This document shows positions 26,401-36,800 of a stretch of DNA of 64,000 nucleotides, one piece after another. The position numbers and the translations under genes were made by a program. The stretch's first letter is position 1. Each line of letters begins with the position of its first letter. A model generated the notes under the pieces. The model did not search any database and was not told the origin of the DNA. It saw nothing but the letters and a program-made list of their open reading frames with translations. Source of the stretch: Sipunculus nudus (Eukaryota; Annelida; Sipuncula; Golfingiida; Sipunculidae); assembly GCA_026874595.1 (NCBI GenBank), contig CM049310.1, forward strand, positions 21,058,058 to 21,122,057, given 5' to 3'.

Positions 26401-27700
26401 AAGGTTCCCAACTTCATGGAATGAACTATGCATATATATGGTAAGGTACATTCATATTAATCTTGTTATGCAAACGTATTATAACATGCGCATGTGAAAT
26501 TTGTTTCCGTTTTCGATGATTAGGCATAATCAAAATAGTCACAGTGACATGTTTTTTGATTACCTACATCTCATTACTGTCATATTTTTCAAAAATGTAC
26601 CATATCATAGCAAGTTTGGCTTATTTCCCCTAACTAATTTGATATTAACCAGGAACATAATGCAGGATATGTTTGAATTATGACCTAAGCAATATCACCA
26701 AATGAGTGGGAATACTATTGTTAGCTGGAAGTGATGCCCTTGATGTTTTTCTGTGTTATTTTCTTGCAAAAACATGCCACATTATCGACAGTTTGCAGTT
26801 CTGCTAAGAACTTAACCTAACCCTTAATGCATGATAAACCTTTCCTGGACTCAGAACTATCACCACATTAAAGTCCATTCTAAATTTAGATGGAAACACT
26901 TTGAATGTTTCTATGTCATTGCCTTGTAAAATCATGTCATATCATAGACAGTTTGCCTGTTATCCTAAGAACTTGAATTTGAACTTAATGCATGATAGGA
27001 ACTTATAATTTTCTGGCCTCAGAACTATCATCACATGATGGTCCTTTATGAAATTAGATAGAAATGACACTGAGAATGTTTTCTAGGTCAGTTTCCTGCA
27101 AAAACATGCCATATCATGCTCAGTTTGCAGTTTTCCAGAGAACTTGACCTTAATGCATGATATGTACCTTTTATGACCTCAGAGGTATCACCAAATGAAT
27201 GGAAAGCCTAATGTCAAATGGAAATTATACTTGAGATAGGTTTTTATAACATTTGGTTGATAAAATGCCATATCATGGCAATTTTGGCTTTTTTTCCGCA
27301 AAATTTGACATTGACTTTGACCTAATACCGGATGTGTACCATTTATGACCTCAAAAGTGTCACCAAATGAACGGGCATCCTAATGTAAGATGGAAATGGC
27401 GCCTTAAAAGTGTTTCTGTGTCAGTTATTGTTATGGAATTATGGCCACTTAAATATTTCACCCCTTATATAATGGCGGCCAACTTGGATTTGGGGTGAAA
27501 ATGACACTTTGCCATAGGTGGAATCGGGTGGGGTTTTATTTGAACACTAAGACACTATAAGTGAATCTATTTCAGGTGAGAAACCTTTGGTAACATTTTT
27601 GTCCAACCTAAGTCATTCGTTGACGGGACTACGTGCACGGTGCGACTTGTCGCGGAACAAGCATGTTATGCGACTTGTCGCGCGACATGTCTCCTCGTGC
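23480..27700. mobile_element. Family D: foldback element with about 1.1-kb inverted arms of tandem repeats
   Basis: The left arm (about 23500-24600) and right arm (about 26490-27690) are reverse complements at roughly 85-90% over the part compared by eye (23600-23780 against 27425-27612). Each arm contains four or five diverged units of about 160-175 bp with AGGTCATAAATGGTACA-like phrases. Palindromic GCGACATGTCGC-type motifs mark the outer arm ends (for example about 23492, 23537 and 27670; also further out near 23086). The 1.9-kb centre (24600-26490) shows a 52-bp duplication near 25475-25575, a C/A homopolymer run at 25408-25437 and no recognisable gene. Confidence 0.75.
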
Positions 27701-27946
27701 ATGGCCGGCTTATGTCCATGTTGTGTATAAACAGACAAAAGTATCACTCTGTTTTCTCAAGCGTTCACTTCCGGAACAACAAAATATAGTTTATATCGAG
27801 TCCGCTTCCAGTGGCGGATTCAGAGGGGGGCACCCCCAGTTGAACTGAAACATCTCTCATTATATCTATTTCTTTTCCCATTTATTCGTAATTTATTTTT
27901 ATTTTATACATTTCTTTTTAATTCCCTAGAAAGAAAACATTATTAA

Positions 27947-29574
27947 ACTAGAATACGGGTAGTCGACAAGCGACTACTTGTATCCGCCTAAATCAGAGTG
28001 GAACGGGTGAAGTGTTGCATATTAGCATGGATGTCTGCAGCCAAATTGTGTATGTAGGTTGCGCTACCTACGAAAAAATCCAGAAAGCTCTATACACATG
28101 CAAAACTTTGGCCCAATCGGTCAAACGGTTCCAAAGATATGAGCTTGGATATCTGGTGCATAAACTAGAATGCAGGTGGCGCCACCTGTCATAAATTCAA
28201 GAGAGCTGTCGGGGATGTATAAACTTGCAAAATTTTAGGCAGATATGTCAAACCACTGCCGAGATATGAGTGATTTTATCCCATGGCAGACAAACAGATG
28301 GGAGCTGTGCAAACATGGCTGCAGGTGGCGCCACCAGTTTTGCATATGATAAAGAGCTATGTGAGATTTATACACATGCAAAATTTTGGCCCAATCAATC
28401 AAACGGTTCCCTAGACCATTTTTGGTGTATGTTATAAAGCTCTCCAAGGGCTACATTTGTGCAAAAGAATTTTCCTGATCGGTCAAACGGTTCCCGAGAT
28501 ATGAGCTTGGATGTCTGCAGCGTAAACATGAATGTAGGTGGCGCCACCTGTCATAAAATCAGAAAAGCTATCCAGGATGTATACGCATGCCCAATTTCAG
28601 GTGAATTAGTCAAGTCACTGCAGAGATATGAGTGATTTTAACCCAAGGCAGACAAACAGATGGACACTGTGCAAACATGGTTGCAGGTAGCGCCACCATT
28701 TTTGGTGTATGTTATAAAGCTCTCCAAGGGCTACATTTGTGCAAAAGAATTTTCCTGATCGGTCAAACGGTTCCCGAGATATGAGCTTGGATGTCTGCAG
28801 CGTAAACATGAATGTAGGTGGCGCCACCTGTCATAAAATCAGAAAAGCTATCCAGGATGTATACGCATGCCCAATTTAAGGTGAATTAGTCAAGTCACTG
28901 CAGAGATATGAGTGATTTTAACCAAAGGCAGACGAACAGATGGACACTGTGCAAACATGGTTGCAGGTGGCGCCACCATTTTTGGTGTATGTTATAAAGC
29001 TCTCCAAGGGCTACATTTGTGCAAAAGAATTTTCCTGATCGGTCAAACGGTTCCCGAGATATGAGCTTGGATGTCTGCAGCGTAAACGTGAATGTAGGTG
29101 GCGCCACCTGTCATAAAATCAGAAAAGCTATCCAGAATGTTAACGCATGCCCAATTTCAGGTGAATTAGTCAAGTCACTGCAGAGATATGAGTGATTTTA
29201 ACCCAAGGCAGACGAAAAGATGGACACTGTGCAAACATGGTTGCAGGTGGCGCCACCATTTTTGGTGTATGTTATAAAGCTCTCCGAGGGCTACATTTGT
29301 GCAAAAAAATTTTCCTGATCGGTCAAACGGTTCCCGAGATATGTGGGTTTATGTGTGGAAACAGACGCACAAACGGACGCAGAGCGCAAAGGAAAGGACA
29401 GAGGTCAAAACAAAATCGGGGCGCAGCAGTTCACATGTGACCCGAACATAATCCCAGGTTTCGGAAAATTCCGCCCAGCGGTTACGGAGGAGTTCTCCGG
29501 ACACCTACGCGGCGGCGGCGGCGGCGTCCAGCTGAAAACATAGTATCCGCAAAACTCTGTTTTGGCGGATACAG
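27947..29574 (+). mobile_element. Family A element with 280-bp tandem core
   Basis: The head is CTAGAATACGGGTAGTCGAC followed by TGTATCCGCC. The core has near-identical 280-bp units, with palindromes GGTGGCGCCACC at 28175, 28536, 28816 and 29096 alternating with a second palindrome in each unit. The tail has a (GGC)n run (about 29509) and a hairpin at 29543-29572 (GTATCCGC...GCGGATAC). The head's GTATCCGC is inverted relative to the tail's GCGGATAC. No protein domain was recognised. No target-site duplication is evident, which fits a Helitron-like origin but does not prove it. Confidence 0.75.
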
Positions 29575-29715
29575 TTATCCACATTTTATTACTTTCCAAT
29601 TCATAAGTTGAGGATATTAATGAACAGTTTTGTGATTGAGTCCATATTAAGATAGCATCCAAATATTTCTATAACGAGTCTTTCTGTTATTACACTCTGC
29701 TGGGTCATAACACCA

Positions 29716-29893
29716 TTTTAACAATATTTTTTTATTATTTTATCACGAGAATTACTTTTGAAAGATAATGATATTTTGCAAGTTTTAAACATAGAATGTT
29801 GATGTCAATGGTGAAAATGCACATCTATGTTTATAACTTGCAGAGTATCATCATCTTTCAAAAGTCATTCTCGTGTTAAAATAATTGTTAAAA
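29716..29893. repeat. Long imperfect palindrome (about 80-bp arms)
   Basis: The left arm (TTTTAACAAT...CACGAG...CTTTTGAAAGAT) pairs with the right arm (ATCTTTCAAAAG...CTCGTG...ATTGTTAAAA). The centre is near 29805. The central phrase GTCAATGGTGAAAATGCACA is partly repeated at about 29915-29935. It could be a short foldback MITE. Confidence 0.7.
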
Positions 29894-30188
29894 GTATTCA
29901 AGTAGAATGTTAAAGTCAATGGTAAAATTGCACATCTACTTTCCAGTTAATATTCTTATTTTGAGGAAATATAAATATGTAAGCCGGCCACATGTTAATA
30001 TTCCCCAACAGAAAACCCTCATGTATTATGAGACAGGTACCTCAAAATGTCCTCTTTACATTGCACATTTGAAAAAAAAAATTCCCCATACCCTCCCGCA
30101 TATATACCTGTAATTAACTGATACATGGTGAAAATAGATGAAAAAAGAGAAATAAATATTTCTAATTATATGTATATATATATATATA

Positions 30189-33100
30189 CAGTAGAGCGCC
30201 GTATTTCCGAATGCCGAATTTCCGAAAAATTTCGTTTTTCCGAAAATTAAAATGGGGAACCGAAATTTATTCGTATTTCCGAAATATATTTCAAGTATGT
30301 AAAAACCTAAAATGAGTCTTGTAATTACGAGTCATGAGGCCTGTAGTCATGTGTTAAGTCCAGTGGTGACCCTTATTAATTAGTTCTGGGCCGATGTTGT
30401 CGCCGGGGCAAAGGTGTGAAAAGTACAGCTAATCCCGCAACGCTCGGCCCCCTGCACCCCTAGCAGGCGACTGAGCAGTTTATCCAAGAGCACCTGTGTG
30501 TTATCAACTACATCTCGTTTGTACTCAAGCAAGCATGGTGGGTCGGTTTCGGACAGGATGCCATGCCAAATAACTGAGCAGTTTACTCGCATCATCATTG
30601 GTGAGGTATAATTAATTATAGGCTGGTGCTCGAGCAGCTTTTATATATCCCGGTCGTCAATTACGTAGATCGATAAGAAACACCGTGTTCCTTTGCGATG
30701 TCATTTGACCTTTTCCTCCAGTGAATTTGATGAACAAGGCCTACAGGCCTACTACAAACCTGTGCAAAGTTTGGGAGTGTGAATGGAGGTTTATCTTTAA
30801 AATTTAATATTGATCCTTTTAAGTCCTGCATATCTACCTTAGTCATTATGATTTCAGCAAAATGGACATTTCGGACCTGCAAGTTTCAGACTAGGATATT
30901 TTAAAACTAGAATATCGGTAGTCGACAAGCGACCATGTGTATCCGCAGAAATCAGAGTGGGACGGGTGAAGTGAGGCATAGATTAAGTGGCAAAGGGAAT
31001 AGAGTGAGGTGTGTTGTATATAAGCATCGATGTCTGCAGCTTAAACGTGAATGTAGGTGGTGCCACCTGTCATAAAATCGAGGAAATTGTCCAGGATGTA
31101 TAACCTGCAAAATTTCAGGTGGATAAGTCAAACCAATGCTGAGATATGAGTGATTTTATCCCAAGGCAGATGAACAGATGGACGCTGTGCAAAAGTGGTG
31201 GCAGGTGGCCCCACCAGTTTTGCATATAATGAAGAGCTATGTGAGATCTATACAAATTCAAAATTTTTGCCCAATCGGTCAAACAGTTCCCGAGAAATGA
31301 GCTTGGATGTCTGCAGAGTAAACCTGAATGTAGGTGGCGCAACCTGTCATAAAATCGAGAAAGCTTTCAAGGATGTATAAACCTGCAAAATTTCAGGTAG
31401 ATATGTCAAACCACTGCTGAGATATGAGTGATTTTACGCCAAGGCAGATGAACCGATGGATGCTGTGCAAAAATGGTTGCAGGTGGCGCCACCAGTTTTG
31501 CATATAATGAAGAGCTATGTGAGAGCTATACAAATTCAAAATTTTTGCCCAATCGGTCAAACAGTTCCCGAGAAATGAGCTTGGATGTCTGCAGAGTAAA
31601 CGTGAATGTAGGTGGCGCCACCTGTCATAAATTGAAAAAGCTGCCCAGGATGCATAAACCTGCAAAATTTCATGTGAAATAGTCAAACCACTGCTGAGAT
31701 ATGAGTGATATTATACCAAGGCAGATGAACAGATGGACGCTGTGCAAAAATGGTTCCAGGTGGCGCCACCAGTTTTGCCTATGATGAAGAGCTATGTGAG
31801 ATCTATACACATGCAAAATTTTGGCCCAATCGGTCAAACGGTTCCCAAGATATGAGCTTGGATGTCTGCAGAGTAAACGTGAATGTAGGTGGCTCCACTT
31901 GTCATAAAATCGAGAAAGCTGTCCGGCATGTATAATCCTGCAAAATTTCAGGTGGATAAGTCAAACCACTGCTGAGATATGAGTGATATTATCCCAAGGT
32001 AGATGAACAGATGGATGCTGTGCATAAATGGTTGCAGGTGGCGCCACTGGTTTTGCCTATGATGAAGAGCTATGTGAGATCTATACACATGCAAAATCTT
32101 GGCCAAATCGGTCAAACGGTTCCCGAGAAATGAGCTTGGATGTCTGCAGAGTAAACTTGAATGTAGGTGGCGCCACCTGTCATAAAATCAAGAAAGTTAT
32201 CCAGGATGTATAAACCTGCAAAATTTCAGGTGGCTTAGTCAAACCACTGCTGAGTTATAGTGATATTATCCCAAGGCACATGAACAGATGGACGCTGTGC
32301 AAAAATGGTTTCAGATGGCGCCACCATTTTAGTGTATGTTATAAAGCTATCAAAGGGCCACATTTGTGCAAAATTTTTAGCCTGTTCGGTCAAACGGTTC
32401 CTGAGATATGCGGGTTTATGTGTGGACATGGACACACAAAAGGACGCTTGGTAGCAAGGAAAGGTCAGAGGTCAACAAAAAATGAGGGCGCAGAAGTTCA
32501 CATGTGACCTGATGATAAACATGATTCACTTAAAATGCAAACCAAGTTTTTTCAAACAGTTGAAAGATATAGTTCAAATAATCTGGGAATTCTGCATCTG
32601 AACATTGTGTCCAGACGTCTAGACCCTGTGTCTAGACGTTTAGACACATTGTCTAGACACCCCCCCCCAGCCAGGTCAGTTGCCATGGTGATGTCTGGAC
32701 CCCACCTGTTTGTACTGAGTAACCTCTTGACTTGGCTGCTGAAACTCAGCATATTGTCCAATCTGTTTTCAAATACAGAAAGCCTTTTTCAATTGGCTAC
32801 AATGCTTTTTTAAAACTGTATTTACCCAATCTATTCTTATAAACTGGCAGAACCCTACCATAGAATAATTCTTGTAAAGTTTAAACCAATCAGCTTAACA
32901 GTTTCATCATAAATCTGTGTATAAGCTAGAAGAGTTTAAAATTACATTTTCGCTTGTAAAAAACACATTAATGTAGGTGGCGCCACCAATACCTCAAAAT
33001 CAGATATGACATATGTGACAAACATTGGTATAAAATTTGGTGATTATAGCCCTAGCCGTTTCTGAGACTTTGTTTTAGTGTGCTTTTTTGGACAGATGAC

Positions 33101-33723
33101 TAAGTTCAACCTCCTGTAACTCTGCCAAAAATCTCCGAACTGGAACCATTCGAACAAACTTGAGAGAGATTGTTCCAGGGATCATTTCTGTGAAATATTT
33201 GACAATTTGGCTGGACAGTTTCAGAGAAGAAGATTTGTTAAGGTTTTTAAGCTTTTTCTCTATAAAATCTAAATTATTGCAGATACCCAATAATGAGCTC
33301 CAGGGCACCAAGTTTCACAATTGACTAATTTTTACATGAAATTTGGAGCTGCTAGATCTGAGGGTTTCCGACTTACAGCCATGGACGGCTGAAAGCCAGC
33401 CCTGGACGGCGGACGGCTGACGGACGATGCTGCGCCATCGCATAAGCTCACAGGTTCACTAAAAAAAGAGCAAGCACGTATCCTTAAAGCAGGCTAGACT
33501 GATCTTTGCCAATTATGCTCAGCAATAATCAAATATCTTTTATATGTCCCTGTCGTCAATTACGAATATCGAAAAGAAACACCTTGTTCCTCGGGTAAAA
33601 TGGCATTAAGTTAATCATTAACTTCGTACGAACTTGCCGCTTGACCCTTGTCCGCATTTCCGAATGTTCGTTTTTACGAACAAAAAGCTTGTCCCCCGAC
33701 ACTTTCGGAAAAACGGCGCTCTA

Positions 33724-33726
<3 letters not shown>
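30189..33726. mobile_element. Pogo-like TIR pair enclosing nested repeats
   Basis: CAGTAGAGCGCCGTATTTCC at 30189 faces the inverted ACGGCGCTCTACTG at 33713-33726; both are flanked by TA, as expected for Tc1/mariner-pogo insertion. On the minus strand at about 30661-30710 a fragment RSNDIAKEHGVSYRST resembles the helix-turn-helix of CENP-B/Tigger-type transposases. A more eroded counterpart lies at about 33541-33610. No DDE domain is seen. Family J and A sequence (30732-33458) fills the interior. Either one element was split by insertions, or two copies recombined. Confidence 0.65.
30732..33458 (+). mobile_element. Family J repeat loaded with a family A head and five 278-bp units
   Basis: The J start (AACAAGGCCTACAGGCCTAC, 30734) is followed by the family A head variant CTAGAATATCGGTAGTCGAC (about 30905). 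Units spaced about 278 bp apart have GTAGGTGG near 31050, 31330, 31608, 31886 and 32162. A 0.93-kb tail (32530-33458) follows, with GTCTAGAC motifs, one isolated GGTGGCGCCACC (about 32979) and a GGACGG-rich block (about 33398-33427). It ends GCATAAGCTCACAGG. The tail is nearly duplicated at 37860-38782. Confidence 0.75.

Positions 33727-33805
<79 letters not shown>
33727..33805. repeat. (TA)n microsatellite, about 79 bp
   Basis: A pure TA run starts exactly at the TA flank of the right pogo-like TIR. It gives rise to spurious Ile-Tyr repeat frames on both strands. Confidence 0.95.
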
Positions 33806-33809
<4 letters not shown>

Positions 33810-33852
33810 GGTGGAATCCAAAAATTGTGAATTTAATAATAAAATTTTACTA

Positions 33853-36800
33853 TGAACAAGGTCTATAGGCCTAATGCGAATCTGTGCAAAGTTTTGGAGT
33901 ATAAATGGAGGTTTATTTTTAAAATTTAATATTGATCCTTTTAAGTCCTGCATATCTACCTTAATCATTATGATTTCAGCAAAATGGACATTTCGGACCT
34001 GCAAGTTTCAGACTAGGACATTTTAAAACTAGAATATCGGTAGTCGACAAGCGACTATGTGTATCCGCAGAAATCAGAGTGGGACGGGTGAAGTGAGGCA
34101 TGGATTAAGTGGCAAGGGGAATAGAGTGAGGTGTGTTGTATATTAGCATGGATGTCTGCAGCTTAAACGTGAATGTAGGTGGTGCCACCTGTCATAAAAT
34201 CGAGGAAATTGTCCAGGATGTATAAACCATCAAACTTTCAGGTGGATAAGTCAAACCACTGCTGAGATATGAGTGATTTTATCCCAAGGCAGATGAACAG
34301 ATGGACGCTGTGCATAAGTGGTGGTTGGTGGTCCCACCTGTTTTGTCTATGATGAAGAGCTATGTGAGATCTATACACATGCAAAATTTTGGCCCAATAG
34401 GTCAAATGATTCCCGAGATATGAGCTTGGATGTCTGCAGAGTAAACGTGATTGTAGGTGACGCCACCTGTCATAAAATTGAGAAAGCTGTCCAGGATGTA
34501 TAAACCTGCAAAATTTCAGGTGGAAAAGTCAAATCACTGCTGAGAAATAAGTAATATTATCCTAAGGCAGATGAACAGATGGATGCTGTGCAAAAAAGTT
34601 TGCTGGTGGCGCCACCAGTTTTGCCTATGATGAAGAGCTATGTAAGATCTATACACATGCAAAATGTTGGCCCAATCGGTAAAACGGTTCCCGAGATATG
34701 AGCTTGGATGTCTGCAGAGTAAACCTGAATGTAGGTGGCGCCACCTATCATAAAATCATGAAAGCTGTCCAGGATGTATAAACCTGCAAAATTTCAGGTG
34801 GATAAGTCAAACCACTGCTGAGATATGAGTGATTTTATCCCAAGGCAGATGAACAGATGGACAGTGTTCATAAGTGGTTGCAGGTGGCGCCACCAGTTTT
34901 GCTTATGATGAAGAGCTATGTGAGATCTATACACAAGCAAAATTTTGGCCCAATAGTTCAAATGATTCCCGAGATATGAGCTTGGATGTCTGTAGAGTAA
35001 ACGTGAATGTAGGTGATGCCACCTGTCATAAAATCGAGAAAGCTGTCCAGGATGTATAAACCTGCAAAATTTTAGGTGGAAAAGTCAAATCACTGCTAAG
35101 AAATGAGTAATATTATCCTAAGGCAGATGGACAGATGGATGCTGTGCAAAAAAGGTTGCTGGTGGCGCCACCAGTTTTGCCTATGATGAAGAGCAATGTA
35201 AGATCTATACACATGCAAAATTTTGGCCCAATCGTCCAAACAGTTCCCGAGATATGAGCTTGGTTGTCTGCAGAGTAAACGAGAATGTAGGTGGCGCCAC
35301 CTGTCATAAAATCAAGAAAGCTGTCCAGGATGTATAAACCTGCAAAATTTCAGGTGGATAAGTCGAACCACTGCTGAGATATGAGTGATTTTATCCCAAG
35401 GCAGATGAATAGATGGGTGCTGGGCATTAATGGTTGCAGGTGGCACCACCAGTTTTGCTTATGATGAAGAGCTATGTGAGATCTATACACATGCAATATT
35501 TTGGCCCGATCAGTCAAACGGTTCCCGAGATATGAGCTTGGATGTCTGCAGAGTAAACGTGAATGTAGGTGGCACCACCTGTCATAAATTGAAAAAGTTG
35601 TCCAGGATGTATAAACCTGCAAAATTTCAGGTGGATAAGTCAAACCACAGCTGAGATATGAGTGTTTTATCCCAAGGCAGATGAACAGATGGATGCTGTG
35701 CATTAATTGTTGCAGGTGGCGCCACCAGTTTTGCCTATGATGAAGAGCTATGTGAGATCTATACACATGCAAAATGTTGGCCCAATCGGTAAAACGGTTC
35801 CCGAGATATGAGCTTGGATGTCTGCAGAGTAAACGTGAATGTAGGTGGCGCCACCTATCATAAAATCATGAAAGCTGTCCAGGATGTATAAACCTGCAAA
35901 ATTTCAGGTGGATAAGTCAAACCACTGCTGAGATATGAGTGATTTTATCCCAAGGCAGATGAACAGATGGACAGTGTTCATAAGTGGTTGCAGGTGGCGC
36001 CACCAGTTTTGCTTATGATGAAGAGCTATGTGAGATCTATACACAAGCAAAATTTTGGCCCAATAGTTCAAATGATTCCCGAGATATGAGCTTGGATGTC
36101 TGTAGAGTAAACGTGAATGTAGGTGATGCCACCTGTCATAAAATCGAGAAAGCTGTCCAGGATGTATAAACCTGCAAAATTTTAGGTGGAAAAGTCAAAT
36201 CACTGCTAAGAAATGAGTAATATTATCCTAAGGCAGATGGACAGATGGATGCTGTGCAAAAAAGGTTGCTGGTGGCGCCACCAGTTTTGCCTATGATGAA
36301 GAGCAATGTAAGATCTATACACATGCAAAATTTTGGCCCAATCGTCCAAACAGTTCCCGAGATATGAGCTTGGATGTCTGCAGAGTAAACGAGAATGTAG
36401 GTGGCGCCACCTATCATAAAATCATGAAAGCTGTCCAGGATGTATAAACCTGCAAAATTTCAGGTGGATAAGTCAAACCACTGCTGAGATATGAGTGATT
36501 TTATCCCAAGGCAGATGAATAGATGGGTGCTGGGCATTAATGGTTGCAGGTGGCACCACCAGTTTTGCTTATGATGAAGAGCTATGTGAGATCTATACAC
36601 ATGCAATATTTTGGCCCAATAGTTCAAATGATTCCTGAGATATGAGCTTGGATGTCTGTAGAGTAAACGTGAATGTAGGTGATGCCACCTGTCATAAAAT
36701 CGAGAAAGCTGTCCAGGATGTATAAACCTGCAAAATTTTAGGTGGAAAAGTCAAATCACTGCTAAGAAATGAGTAATATTATCCTAAGGCAGATGGACAG

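Noticed and set aside
33618-34004. Ile-Tyr repeat proteins on both strands around 33.7 kb
   Set aside because: They are translations of the (TA)n microsatellite.
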